Assembly (NCBI RefSeq): GCF_002941025.1
Contig: NZ_PTJS01000001.1
Coordinates: forward strand, 7,082,605 to 7,146,604
DNA length: 64,000 nt
Reading direction: 5' to 3'
Source of the DNA: Streptomyces sp. QL37
GTDB lineage: Bacteria > Actinomycetota > Actinomycetes > Streptomycetales > Streptomycetaceae
Below the pieces are notes generated by a model. The model saw nothing but the letters and a program-made list of their open reading frames with translations. It had not been told where the DNA came from and did no database searches. This document shows, piece by piece, positions 16,619 through 24,932 of the stretch. Each line of letters begins with the position of its first letter. The first letter of the stretch is position 1. The position numbers were made by a program, and so were the translations under genes.

Positions 16619-17953
16619 GTGAGCGAGACCAACACGGCCCGGGCCGGCATCGGCGAGACCGCCGAGAATGAGGTCGTGGACCTCTGTCGTGACCTGATCC
16701 GGATCGACACCAGCAATTACGGCGACCACTCCGGCCCCGGGGAACGGGCCGCCGCCGAGTACATCGCCGAGAAGCTCGCCGAGGTCGGGCTGGAGCCGAA
16801 GATCTTCGAGTCCCACAAGGGCCGCGCCTCCACCGTGGCCCGGATCGAGGGGGAGGACCCCTCCAAGCCGGCGCTGCTGATCCACGGGCACACCGACGTG
16901 GTGCCGGCCAACGCGGCGGACTGGACGCACGACCCGTTCTCCGGCGAGATCGCGGACGGCTGTGTGTGGGGACGCGGCGCGGTCGACATGAAGGACATGG
17001 ACGCGATGACCCTCGCGGTCGTACGCGACCGCATGCGCAGCGGCCGCAAGCCCCCGCGCGACATCGTGCTGGCCTTCCTGGCCGACGAGGAGGCGGGCGG
17101 CACCTTCGGCGCCCGGTATCTCGTCGACAACCACCGGGACCTCTTCGACGGCGTCACCGAGGCGATCGGTGAGGTCGGCGGCTTCTCGTTCACCGTCAAC
17201 GAGAACCTGCGCCTCTATCTGGTGGAGACCGCGCAGAAGGGCATGCACTGGATGCGGCTCACCGTGGACGGCACCGCCGGTCACGGCTCCATGACCAACG
17301 ACGACAACGCCATCACCGAGCTCTGCGAGGCCGTCGGCCGGCTGGGCCGGCACAAGTGGCCGGTCCGGGTGACCAAGACCGTACGGTCCTTCCTCGACGA
17401 GCTGTCCGACGCGCTGGGCACCCCGCTCGACCCGGAGGACATGGATGCGACGCTCGCCAAGCTCGGCGGCATCGCCAAGATGGTCGGCGCCACCCTGCGG
17501 AACTCCGCCGCGCCCACCATGCTCGGCGCCGGCTACAAGGTGAACGTGATCCCCGGCCAGGCCACCGCGCACGTCGACGGGCGCTTCCTGCCCGGTTACG
17601 AGGAGGAGTTCCTGGCCGACCTCGACCGGATCCTCGGGCCGCGGGTCAGGCGCGAGGACGTGCACGGCGACAAGGCGCTGGAGACGAGCTTCGACGGGTC
17701 CCTGGTGGACGCGATCCAGCTCGCGCTCAAGGCCGAGGACCCGATCGCCCGTGCCGTGCCCTACATGCTCTCCGGCGGCACCGACGCGAAGTCCTTCGAC
17801 GACCTCGGCATCCGCTGCTTCGGCTTCGCGCCGCTGAAGCTGCCGCCGGAGCTGGACTTCGCCGGCATGTTCCACGGAGTGGACGAGCGGGTGCCGGTCG
17901 ACGGCCTGAAGTTCGGCGCACGGGTGCTCGACCGGTTCATCGACCACTCCTGA
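16619..17953 (+). CDS. M20/M25/M40-family metallopeptidase
   Basis: 444-residue cytosolic dinuclear-zinc peptidase or amidohydrolase. Ligands and catalytic residues are all visible: HGHTDVVP (His and Asp), the bridging Asp in GAVDMKDMD, the catalytic Glu pair in LADEEAGG, and a final His in MFHGVDERVP. A dimerisation lid domain (about residues 205-330) includes the HGSM motif. Substrates may be dipeptides or acylated amino acids; no specific one can be assigned. The start is GTG 16619, with GGAAGGA six bases upstream. The tRNA lies upstream on the opposite strand and the chaplin genes downstream, with no sign of a functional link. Confidence 0.9.
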   Translation: MSETNTARAGIGETAENEVVDLCRDLIRIDTSNYGDHSGPGERAAAEYIAEKLAEVGLEPKIFESHKGRASTVARIEGEDPSKPALLIHGHTDVVPANAADWTHDPFSGEIADGCVWGRGAVDMKDMDAMTLAVVRDRMRSGRKPPRDIVLAFLADEEAGGTFGARYLVDNHRDLFDGVTEAIGEVGGFSFTVNENLRLYLVETAQKGMHWMRLTVDGTAGHGSMTNDDNAITELCEAVGRLGRHKWPVRVTKTVRSFLDELSDALGTPLDPEDMDATLAKLGGIAKMVGATLRNSAAPTMLGAGYKVNVIPGQATAHVDGRFLPGYEEEFLADLDRILGPRVRREDVHGDKALETSFDGSLVDAIQLALKAEDPIARAVPYMLSGGTDAKSFDDLGIRCFGFAPLKLPPELDFAGMFHGVDERVPVDGLKFGARVLDRFIDHS

Positions 17954-18056
17954 GCCCGTCGGACCACCGAATTCGACTGCCTGTACGCACCTCACCGGAA
18001 AGGGTGAAAGGCATCGTGCGCTCGTAGCCCTCTCACTCCCTCCTCGTTACAGGTGA

Positions 18057-18079
18057 TGCGGTCCGCGGCTGGGACCGCA
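18057..18079 (+). promoter_or_regulatory. Hairpin in the chpH 5' leader
   Basis: TGCGGTCC (18057-18064) pairs perfectly with GGACCGCA (18072-18079) across a 7-nt loop. It ends 10 nt before the AGGAGG ribosome site of chpH. A stem this close to the ribosome site, in a gene made at very high level during aerial growth, could stabilise the mRNA or control translation. Confidence 0.45.
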
Positions 18080-18099
18080 CTTGTCAATCAGGAGGAATA

Positions 18100-18333
18100 A
18101 TGATCAAGAAGGTCGTCGCAATCGCGGCTGCTACCGGTGGTCTCGTGCTCGCGGGTGCGGGTATGGCTTCCGCCGACGCCGGTGCCCAGGCTGCCGCCAT
18201 CGGCAGCCCCGGCGTGCTCTCGGGCAACGTCGTCCAGGTGCCGGTCCACGTTCCGGTGAACGTGTGCGGCAACACGATCTCCGTGATCGGGCTGCTGAAC
18301 CCCGCCTTCGGCAACACCTGCGTCAACGCGTGA
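18100..18333 (+). CDS. chpH: Short chaplin ChpH
   Basis: 77-residue secreted hydrophobin-like protein that assembles amyloid fibrils on aerial hyphae and spores. A signal peptide (MIKKVVAIAAATGGLVLAG, cleavage after ASA) precedes a single chaplin domain: GSPGVLSGNVVQVPVHVPVNVCGN then GLLNPAFGNTCVN. The two conserved Cys distinguish it from the Cys-less ChpE; 77 residues and the pairing with ChpC match S. coelicolor ChpH. The ribosome site AGGAGG (18090-18095) is very strong and a leader hairpin lies just ahead. Known chaplin regulation by the BldN sigma factor is expected, but I could not identify its promoter with confidence. Confidence 0.95.
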   Translation: MIKKVVAIAAATGGLVLAGAGMASADAGAQAAAIGSPGVLSGNVVQVPVHVPVNVCGNTISVIGLLNPAFGNTCVNA

Positions 18334-18472
18334 CGATGCGCGTCAACCCGTAAGGGTTTGAGTCCGGTCGGCCTCGGGGTGCGCGCCATGCGCCCCGGGG
18401 CCGCTGGGCATTCGGCCCCCAGCACGGCTGTGTCCGGGGCATTTCGGTAGGCAGAAGGCAGGAAGAAAACCT

Positions 18473-19225
18473 ATGCGACAGGTCACACGTAAAGGCCTGA
18501 TCACCATGGCAGCGGCAGGCGGAGTGCTCGCGCTCGGCGGCGGTTACGCGCACGCCGACGCGGGGGCGGCCGGCGCCGCGTCGGGTTCACCGGGAGTGCT
18601 CTCGGGGAACTCGATCCAGGTCCCGATCGATGTACCCGTCAACGTGTGCGGAAACTCCGTGGACGTCGGCGGTCTGCTCAACCCCACGAGCGGAAACGAC
18701 TGCGGAAACGGAACTTCGGAGTCCGGCCACGCGCACACCTCCGACGGCGGTCCCTCGTCCGGCCACGGCTCCGGGAGCCGGGCGTCCGGGCACGAGCGGG
18801 CGAGCGACAGCGGGGCGGGCACGGGCAGGCACCGCGCCTCCGGTACCTCGGCCCAGGCGGAGACGAAGGGATCCCCCGGGATCCTCTCCGGCAACCAGGT
18901 GCAGGTGCCGGTGGAGATCCCGCTGAACGTCTGCGGCAACAGCGTCACCGTCGGCGGACTGCTCAACCCGGTCTTCGGCAACGGCTGCGAGAACGACACG
19001 GAGACGGTCCCGCCTCCCGTCGTGCCGCAGACCCCCCACACTCCGGAGAAGCCGGTCACGCCGGACGCCCCTCCGGCCCCCGAGACCCAGCTGGTGCCGG
19101 GCGAGCAGCTCGCGCACACCGGCGGGGGCGGGCTCGACCTGCTCATCCCGGCGAGCGCGGGCATGCTGCTCGCAGGTGCGGGCACGGTGCTCTACCGGCG
19201 TTCGCGCGGCGCCGCGCAGCGGTAG
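18473..19225 (+). CDS. chpC: Long chaplin ChpC, sortase-anchored
   Basis: 250 residues: signal peptide (cleavage after AHA), two chaplin domains with two Cys each (about residues 35-75 and 132-172), separated by a Ser/Gly/His-rich linker. A Pro-rich wall-spanning stretch follows, then a sorting signal: LAHTG, hydrophobic LLIPASAGMLLAGAGTVLY and a basic RRSRG tail. LAxTG is the class E sortase signal used by Streptomyces long chaplins, so the protein should be covalently linked to peptidoglycan and anchor short chaplins. It follows chpH by 139 nt. That gap holds several GC-rich hairpins but no convincing terminator, so co-transcription is possible. Confidence 0.95.
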   Translation: MRQVTRKGLITMAAAGGVLALGGGYAHADAGAAGAASGSPGVLSGNSIQVPIDVPVNVCGNSVDVGGLLNPTSGNDCGNGTSESGHAHTSDGGPSSGHGSGSRASGHERASDSGAGTGRHRASGTSAQAETKGSPGILSGNQVQVPVEIPLNVCGNSVTVGGLLNPVFGNGCENDTETVPPPVVPQTPHTPEKPVTPDAPPAPETQLVPGEQLAHTGGGGLDLLIPASAGMLLAGAGTVLYRRSRGAAQR

Positions 19226-19240
19226 CGCGACAGCGGTCCG

Positions 19241-19270
19241 ACGAGCGGGTTCCGCCCAGGCGGGACCCGC
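19241..19270. terminator. Hairpin between chpC and the DUF5703 gene
   Basis: Fourteen-base arms GAGCGGGTTCCGCC (19241-19254) and GGCGGGACCCGCTC (19257-19270) pair with a single G-U, the innermost pairs opening to form the loop. It lies between converging genes and probably terminates both. Confidence 0.75.
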
Positions 19271-19276
19271 TCCGTG

Positions 19277-19465
19277 CTACCAGGTGGGCCGGAGCTGGCG
19301 GATGATGCGGCGGCGCAGCCGCACCCGGCGGCTGCCGTCAAGGCGCAGCGTCAGGCGGTCCAACTCCCAGTGCCCGTACTCGGCATGGTCGGTCAGCAGG
19401 CGGGCCGCCTCCTTGCGGGACACCCCGCGCGGCACGTACACGTCGATGAATTCGTATTCCGGCAT
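19277..19465 (-). CDS. Small DUF5703-family protein
   Basis: 62-residue protein beginning MPEYEFIDVYVPRGVSRKEA and ending in a strongly basic RRVRLRRRIIRQLRPTW tail. It matches my memory of the short actinobacterial DUF5703 proteins found beside the chpC/chpH locus. The function is unknown; the basic C-terminus could contact nucleic acid or membrane phospholipid. No ribosome site is seen before the ATG at 19463-19465, so the transcript may be leaderless. It is divergent from the gene at 19513, with a 47-nt region holding both promoters. Confidence 0.75.
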   Translation of the reverse strand: MPEYEFIDVYVPRGVSRKEAARLLTDHAEYGHWELDRLTLRLDGSRRVRLRRRIIRQLRPTW

Positions 19466-19499
19466 CGCATCTATTGTGCGGGCAGACCCCCGGTACGGA

Positions 19500-19505
19500 T
19501 AGCGT
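19500..19505 (+). promoter_or_regulatory. -10 box of a leaderless gene
   Basis: TAGCGT lies seven bases before the ATG at 19513, placing the transcription start at or next to the start codon. The -35 element is weak. Confidence 0.5.
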
Positions 19506-19512
19506 CTGTCCT

Positions 19513-20184
19513 ATGTCTGATGCTGCGCAGCCCACCGCTGCCGAGGTACGCGCCGCCGCCGATGCCGTCAAAACCGCGCTCGACCGCCACCTCCAGGCAG
19601 TCGAGCGCCGTACCGGGGACGACGACCCCGCCGTCTCCGACGCGTTCAACGCACTGGCCGCTGCGGCCGAGGTCTACGACGAACTGCTCTACGACCGCTA
19701 CGACGAGGTCACCCCCTTCGAGATCCCGGCCGCGGAGGACTCCCTGCCGCCCTACGCGGGCCCGGAGGAGCCGCACGCCGTCAGCGTGCTGATCAGGCGC
19801 GACTACGCGGTGGCGGAGCCCGCGAGGCTGCTCGCCCAGGCCCAGCGGCTCGCCGACCTCGATCCGGACGGACAGGACGGGGCCACCGGCACCGTGGCGG
19901 CGGCCGCCGGCGCCGGTGTGCACGCCGCGCTGGGGATGGTGTTCGGCGAGTACGAGGCGGACGAAATCGCCTCCCGGCACAAGGAGTTCGGACTGGAGGA
20001 GGGGGACTCCACCCTCTGGGTCTCCGCCGTGGAGGAGCTTCCCGAGCCTGGGGAGTGGCTCGGGGCGCCGTTCGACGAGGCCGATCCCGCGATGGTGGTC
20101 TGCCGCTTCGACGTCAGCTCGGTCTTCGACGAGGAGGACGAGCTGGACGGGGACCTGGACGACGTCGTTCCGGAGCGCGCCTGA
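19513..20184 (+). CDS. Conserved actinobacterial protein, function unknown
   Basis: 223-residue acidic protein, cytosolic, with no motif I recognise. The N-terminal third is helical (AEVRAAADAVKTALDRHLQAVERR); the C-terminal tail is very acidic (SSVFDEEDELDGDLDDVVPE). It is conserved among streptomycetes at this position, between the chaplins and the degenerate helicase gene, as far as I recall. The start ATG 19513 has no ribosome site, but a -10-like TAGCGT seven bases upstream indicates a leaderless mRNA. It is convergent with the RecD2-like gene, and a perfect hairpin separates them. Confidence 0.7.
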   Translation: MSDAAQPTAAEVRAAADAVKTALDRHLQAVERRTGDDDPAVSDAFNALAAAAEVYDELLYDRYDEVTPFEIPAAEDSLPPYAGPEEPHAVSVLIRRDYAVAEPARLLAQAQRLADLDPDGQDGATGTVAAAAGAGVHAALGMVFGEYEADEIASRHKEFGLEEGDSTLWVSAVEELPEPGEWLGAPFDEADPAMVVCRFDVSSVFDEEDELDGDLDDVVPERA

Positions 20185-20186
20185 TC

Positions 20187-20225
20187 CCGCCGGCCCCGGC
20201 GCGCGCGGCGCACCGGGGCCGGCGG
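20187..20225. terminator. Bidirectional terminator hairpin
   Basis: CCGCCGGCCCCGG (20187-20199) and CCGGGGCCGGCGG (20213-20225) pair perfectly over 13 bp around a 13-nt loop, between converging genes. Confidence 0.75.
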
Positions 20226-20256
20226 ACGACGTCCCAGGAGGAGCCCGGGGAGCGGC

Positions 20257-22515
20257 CTACGAGGCGTCCGGAGTGGGCAGCGCCTCCAGCAGGGGCCGCA
20301 GCCGGGTCGTCCGCTCCTGGGCGGGGATCTCGGCCACCGCGCGCGGCAGGGCCTGGTCCACACCGTGCACCACGGACAGGTGCCGCTCGCCACGGCTGAA
20401 CGCCGTGTACACCCAGGGCCTGCTGAGCCCCCGCGCCGCGTCGCCGGGCAGGACGACGACAGCGGCGGGCCAGCGCATCCCGGCCGCCTGGTGGGCGCTG
20501 AGCGCCCAGCCGTGGCGTACCGAGGTCTCCACCCGGTCCTGAGGTACGACGACGGGTGTGCCCGCGCAGTCCAGGTGCAGGCCCTCGGCGTCGGCCGACA
20601 CGACCGAGCCGGGCACCACCCTGCCGGGCGAGGGGACGTGGACCACGCGGTCGCCCGGGTCGAAGCCGCCGAACCGTCCCGGCCCCGGATTGAGCCGCTG
20701 CTTGAGCGCGGCGTTCAACGCGGTCGTGCCCGCCGAGCCGCCGTGCCCGACCGTGATCACCTGTGTGTCGGAGGAGGGTACGCCGATGGCGCGCGGCACC
20801 GAGTCGGCCACCAGCTGCACCGTGCGGTGGACGGCCTCACCCGCGTCCCGCACGGGCACGATCACCACCTCCTTACCGGGCGCCTCGACCTGGGCGAGCT
20901 CCCCGGCCCCGATGCCGGAGACCAGCTCGCCGATCGGTCCGGGGTCGGGCGTGCGCGAGACCACGTGCGGGCAGGCCCGAGCCGCGATCACGTCGGCGAA
21001 GACCCGGCCCGCGCCGGCCGACCCGAGCACTCCCGGGTCGCCGCTCAGGACCAGCCGCGTCCCGTCGGCGAGGGACTCCACCAGCATCGCGGCCGTCTCC
21101 ACATCGAGCTGCGGGGCGTCCAGCACCACCAGCACGTCGAGGGCGAACGCGCCGTCGGCGTCCCGGCCGGGCCCGTCCTCGCCGGAGAGCAGGGCGGAGA
21201 GCGTGACGGCGGAGCCCGGGTCACCGACCGCGGCGGCCAGCCTGCGCCGCCCGTCCTCGCTGTGGGTGGTGCCCACGGCCCGCAGCCCGAGGCCGTGCGC
21301 GGCGGCGACGAGGGCGGCGGGCTCGGCCCGGGCGCTCTCGCCGCCGCTGTGGGCGACCAGACCCGCGGTCGCGGCAGCCCGGATCAGCTCGCCCGCCGAA
21401 GGGGAAGGGGCGGCGGCAGCGGTCTCCGTCCAGTCGGCGCCCTTCTCGCAGGTGTTGACGAGCCGTGCCAGCCCGTCGGCGAGGCTCTCCTCGGCCAGGG
21501 CGTACCGGTCGAGGCCCAGCAGCACCGTGACAGGCTCCTCGTCGCCCCGTGGGCCCTCCTCGGACGCCTCCCCGGCCTCCTCGGTGCCCTCCGGCTCCGC
21601 GGCGCCGCCGTCGGTCTCCTCGGCCTCGTCGTCCTGGAAGACCAGCACGACGCCCTCGGCGGCGGCCTGCTGGACGGCCTCCCCGGGATCGGTCACGGCG
21701 AATCCGGCGAGCGCCGTCCGCACCTCGTCGGCGTCCATCGCGGTGTGGCCGCGCAGCGCCGCCCGCTCCAGCAGCCAGCCCACCAGGGCAGCCGTGCGCC
21801 GCCCGTCGTCGGGCCCGCATTCGGCGCCCAGCAGCGCCCGCGCGAACCCGTCCGCCTGCTCGGGCCGCACGCCGGGCACGGACAGCAGCTGCCACGGGTC
21901 CTCCCGCAGGACACCCGCGGCCCCTTCGCCGAGCGTGGCGGCGGCAGCGCCGGCCAGGGCCCCGGGGGCCCCGCCCTCGGCGAGCACCTCCGCGACCGAG
22001 GCGGCGGCCTCGGGGGACGCGGCCCGGTGGGCCCGCCGCTCCGGGGCCGGGGAGTGACGGACGGGCGCGGCCGGGGCGGCGGGGGCCGCCCGGCGGGGTG
22101 CGGGTGCCGACGCGGGCGAGTCGAAGAAGGCGGTGCCCGGCTTCTCGCCGCTCTCCACCGCGCGCACCGCCGCGAGCAGATCCGCCGCCGGCCCGCTCAG
22201 CTTCGTACCCGCCGCGATCGGCGCTTCCCTCTCGGCCTTGCGCTGCTCGATCCGCTCGCGCAGCTCGCGCTGTGCGGCCAGCTCCGCCTCGGCCTCCGAG
22301 AGGGCGGGCGCGGGGGAGGCGGGTGCCCCGGGAGCCTGCTCCAGGTCCTGTGCGCCCTCAGCGCCCCCCGCGCCGTCGTCCGCCCCTTCCGCGCTCCCCG
22401 CGCCGCCCTCGTCGGGCGTGCCGGGCGTGTCGGCGGCCTGGGTAACGGCGTCCTCGACGGCCTCGTCGTCCTCGGCCGCGGGATCCGGGGATTCTCCCCG
22501 GGGATGCGCAGTCAC
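20257..22515 (-). CDS. RecD2-like helix-hairpin-helix protein with degenerate ATPase motifs
   Basis: 752 residues. A long acidic low-complexity N-terminus (about residues 1-180) precedes a RecD2-type helix-hairpin-helix region (VLREDPWQLLSVPGVRPEQADGF to RAALRGHTAMDADEV). A RecA-like helicase core follows, ending in GWALSAHQAAGMRWPAAVVVL and WVYTAFSRGERHLSVVHG, which match RecD/TraA motifs V and VI. However, the P-loop position reads SGGESARAE (about residue 390) without the GKT, and Walker B reads VVLDAPQLD without the Glu (about residue 464). It is probably a DNA-binding protein that cannot hydrolyse ATP. GTG start at 22513-22515 overlaps the upstream aldo/keto reductase stop by four bases. 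Confidence 0.8.
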   Translation of the reverse strand: MTAHPRGESPDPAAEDDEAVEDAVTQAADTPGTPDEGGAGSAEGADDGAGGAEGAQDLEQAPGAPASPAPALSEAEAELAAQRELRERIEQRKAEREAPIAAGTKLSGPAADLLAAVRAVESGEKPGTAFFDSPASAPAPRRAAPAAPAAPVRHSPAPERRAHRAASPEAAASVAEVLAEGGAPGALAGAAAATLGEGAAGVLREDPWQLLSVPGVRPEQADGFARALLGAECGPDDGRRTAALVGWLLERAALRGHTAMDADEVRTALAGFAVTDPGEAVQQAAAEGVVLVFQDDEAEETDGGAAEPEGTEEAGEASEEGPRGDEEPVTVLLGLDRYALAEESLADGLARLVNTCEKGADWTETAAAAPSPSAGELIRAAATAGLVAHSGGESARAEPAALVAAAHGLGLRAVGTTHSEDGRRRLAAAVGDPGSAVTLSALLSGEDGPGRDADGAFALDVLVVLDAPQLDVETAAMLVESLADGTRLVLSGDPGVLGSAGAGRVFADVIAARACPHVVSRTPDPGPIGELVSGIGAGELAQVEAPGKEVVIVPVRDAGEAVHRTVQLVADSVPRAIGVPSSDTQVITVGHGGSAGTTALNAALKQRLNPGPGRFGGFDPGDRVVHVPSPGRVVPGSVVSADAEGLHLDCAGTPVVVPQDRVETSVRHGWALSAHQAAGMRWPAAVVVLPGDAARGLSRPWVYTAFSRGERHLSVVHGVDQALPRAVAEIPAQERTTRLRPLLEALPTPDAS

Positions 22516-23495
22516 AGCGTGCTCCAGTCCTGGTCGGGATAGCGGTGCACGGGCGCCGACACATCGTCGAGCGCCTGGCAGATCTCGTCAGGAAGACTAA
22601 GCGCCTCCACTGACAACGCCTCGGTCAGCTGCTGCGCGTTGCGCGCGCCGACGACCGGAGCCACCACCCCCGGCCGGTCCCGCACCCAGGCGAGCGCGAC
22701 CTGGAGAGGCGTGGTGGCGAGGCCGTCGGCAGCCGTGGCCACCGCGTCCACGATCCTGCCCGCCGCCTCGTCGAGGTACGGCTCGACGAAGGGGGCCAGC
22801 TGCTCGGAGGCCCCGCGCGAGTCGGACGGCGTACCGGTGCGGTATTTGCCGGTCAGCACGCCGCGGCCCAGCGGGGACGACGGCAGCAGCCCCACCCCGA
22901 GGTCCAGCGCCGCGGGCAGCACCTCCCGCTCGACGCCCCGCTGGAGCAGCGAGTACTCCATCTGAGTACACGCCAGCCGGGTGCGGATCCCGGGCGCGGC
23001 GAGCTGCCAGGTCGCCGCCTTGGCCAGCTGCCAGCCGCTGAAGTTGGACACTCCGGCGTACCGGACGCGCCCCGACGACACCGCCAGGTCCAGCGCCTGG
23101 AGGGTCTCGTCCAGCGGTGTCACGGGGTCGAAGGCGTGGATCTGCCACAGGTCGACGTAGTCCGTCCCGAGCCGCCGCAGGGACGCGTCGAGCGCGGCGA
23201 GGAGATGCCCCCGCGATCCGTCGAAGCGGCGGTAGGGGTCGGGCACGCTGCCCGCCTTGGTCGCGACGACCAGGTCCTGCCGTGGCACCAGATTGTCCAG
23301 AAGGCGCCCCAGCAGGTACTCGGCCTCACCGCCGCCGTAGACGTCGGCGGTGTCGACGAGGGTGCCGCCCGCGTCCCAGAAGGCCTTGAGCTGGTCCGCG
23401 GCGTCATGTTCGTCGGTGTCCCGGCCCCAGGTGAGGGTGCCCAGCCCGATCCGGGACACGCGAAGGCCGGTACGGCCGAGATGCCTCTGCTCCAT
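22512..23495 (-). CDS. Aldo/keto reductase
   Basis: 327-residue NADP(H)-dependent TIM-barrel oxidoreductase. It has the AKR opening LGRTGLRVSRIGLGTL, the catalytic tetrad Asp-Tyr in VDTADVYGGGEAEYLLG, Lys in VVATKAG and His in LWQIHAFDP. The late GRGVLTGKY and cofactor-binding VVAPVVGARNAQQL are also present. The substrate is unknown. I chose the ATG at 23493-23495, where homology begins; an in-frame upstream start would add 17 residues. Its TGA overlaps the GTG of the RecD2-like gene (GTGA), so the two are translationally coupled, although no functional link is obvious. Confidence 0.9.
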   Translation of the reverse strand: MEQRHLGRTGLRVSRIGLGTLTWGRDTDEHDAADQLKAFWDAGGTLVDTADVYGGGEAEYLLGRLLDNLVPRQDLVVATKAGSVPDPYRRFDGSRGHLLAALDASLRRLGTDYVDLWQIHAFDPVTPLDETLQALDLAVSSGRVRYAGVSNFSGWQLAKAATWQLAAPGIRTRLACTQMEYSLLQRGVEREVLPAALDLGVGLLPSSPLGRGVLTGKYRTGTPSDSRGASEQLAPFVEPYLDEAAGRIVDAVATAADGLATTPLQVALAWVRDRPGVVAPVVGARNAQQLTEALSVEALSLPDEICQALDDVSAPVHRYPDQDWSTL

Positions 23496-23612
23496 GGGCG
23501 CTGAGATTACTGGCCAGGGCACCACGGGGTGGAGGCCTGTGGACAACCGTCGTCCCCGGGCGAGCCTGCCGGATTCCGGCGCCCCGCGCTAGAGTCCGGG
23601 ACACAGGAACGT

Positions 23613-23624
23613 TACTGATCAGTA
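23613..23624. promoter_or_regulatory. Palindromic operator candidate upstream of the F420 oxidoreductase gene
   Basis: TACTGATCAGTA is a perfect 12-bp palindrome lying directly before the ribosome site (GAGGGA, 23625-23630) and downstream of a possible -10 box TAGAGT (23590-23595). The form is typical of TetR-family sites, but no TetR gene lies nearby. Confidence 0.5.
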
Positions 23625-23638
23625 GAGGGAGCGTGGGT

Positions 23639-24691
23639 ATGCGGCTCGGCATCAATCTCGGTTACTGGGGTGCGGGGATGGACGGCGACAACCTCGCCGT
23701 CGCCCAGGAGGCCGACCGGCTCGGCTACGACGTCTGCTGGGCGGCCGAGGCGTACGGCTCCGACGTACCGACGGTGCTCGCCTGGGTCGCCGCCCGGACC
23801 GAGTCCATCGACGTGGGCTCCGCCATCATGCAGATCCCGGCCCGCCAGCCCGCCATGACGGCCATGACCGCGGCGACTCTCGACTCGCTCTCCGGGGGCC
23901 GTTTCCGTCTCGGCCTCGGCGTCTCCGGACCGCAGGTCTCCGAGGGCTGGTACGGCGTCAAGTTCGACAAGCCCCTGGCCCGCACCCGCGAGTACGTCGA
24001 GATCGTGCGCAGGGCGATGTCCCGGGAACGTCTGTCCTACGAGGGCGAGCACTGGACGCTGCCGCTGCCCGACGGCCCGGGCAAGCCCATCAAGCTGACC
24101 GTCCACCCGCAGCGCGAGCACATCCCGCTCTACATCGCCGCGATCGGCCCGAAGAACCTGGAGCAGACCGGCGAGATCGCCGACGGGGCCCTGCTCATCT
24201 TCCCCTCCGCCGACCACCTGCAGGAGACCGCGGTGAAGCACCTGCGGGCCGGGCGCGAGAAGGCCGGGAAGACGATGGAGGGCTTCGACGTCTGTCCCAC
24301 GGTGCCGCTCGCCGTCGGCGACGACATCAACGGTCTCGCCGACATGTTCCGCCCGTACACCGCGCTCTACGTCGGCGGCATGGGCAGCCGCAAGCAGAAC
24401 TTCTACAACCAGCTCGCCCAGCGCATGGGCTACGAGAAGGAAGCCGCCGAGATCCAGGACAAGTACCTGTCCGGCGACAAGGCCGGCGCGGCGGCAGCCG
24501 TACCGCACCAGCTGATCGACCAGACCACGCTGCTCGGCTCGGTGGACCGGATCGCCGACCGCATGCAGGCTTACGCGGCCGCCGGCGTCACGACGCTGAC
24601 CCTCGCCCCGGCGGGCTTCACGCTCGAGGAGCGGCTCGCGGCCCTGCGGGCCGGAACCGACGCGCTGGAGCGTTCCGGCCTCGCCGCGTAG
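23639..24691 (+). CDS. LLM-class F420-dependent oxidoreductase (Rv3520c type)
   Basis: 350-residue luciferase-like TIM-barrel flavin/F420 enzyme. It begins MRLGINLGYWGAGMDGDN, contains WAAEAYGSDVP and LDSLSGGRFRLGLGVSGPQVSEGWYG, all matching the Rv3520c-type F420-dependent subfamily as I recall it. It should reduce or oxidise an unknown substrate using deazaflavin F420. I chose ATG 23639: GAGGGA eight bases upstream fits it and not the GTG at 23633. A perfect palindrome overlaps the leader, and a 15-bp hairpin downstream ends the transcript, so the gene is probably a single unit under its own regulator. Confidence 0.88.
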   Translation: MRLGINLGYWGAGMDGDNLAVAQEADRLGYDVCWAAEAYGSDVPTVLAWVAARTESIDVGSAIMQIPARQPAMTAMTAATLDSLSGGRFRLGLGVSGPQVSEGWYGVKFDKPLARTREYVEIVRRAMSRERLSYEGEHWTLPLPDGPGKPIKLTVHPQREHIPLYIAAIGPKNLEQTGEIADGALLIFPSADHLQETAVKHLRAGREKAGKTMEGFDVCPTVPLAVGDDINGLADMFRPYTALYVGGMGSRKQNFYNQLAQRMGYEKEAAEIQDKYLSGDKAGAAAAVPHQLIDQTTLLGSVDRIADRMQAYAAAGVTTLTLAPAGFTLEERLAALRAGTDALERSGLAA

Positions 24692-24708
24692 GCACCGGGC
24701 GCAGCACT

Positions 24709-24751
24709 ACGGCCGTGGTGGGGGCTCGGGGGTCCTCCCCGCCACGGCCGT
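24709..24751. terminator. Terminator of the F420 oxidoreductase gene
   Basis: Arms ACGGCCGTGGTGGGG (24709-24723) and CCCCGCCACGGCCGT (24737-24751) pair over 15 bp with one G-U; 13-nt loop. It lies 18 nt after the stop codon. Confidence 0.75.
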
Positions 24752-24932
24752 CACCCGGAACAACGCGCCACCGGGCTCCCGGGTTACGCCCCGTACTCCT
24801 CCCGGGACGCCCGGGCAGGTCCGGCCGCCGCCGGGCGCCCGTTCGGCCCTGCCGGGCCCCTCCCGTGTTGCCTACCGGCGCGTACCGAATTTGACTGTGC
24901 CTCTGCGGACACCGGTGCGAAAGGTGGCAGTG

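Noticed and set aside
18001..18099. A BldN-type promoter upstream of chpH
   Set aside because: I expected one from known chaplin regulation, but no -35/-10 pair was convincing by eye.
18334..18472. A terminator between chpH and chpC
   Set aside because: Several short GC-rich stems exist, but they are imperfect and compete with each other; none is comparable to the perfect hairpins elsewhere in the window.
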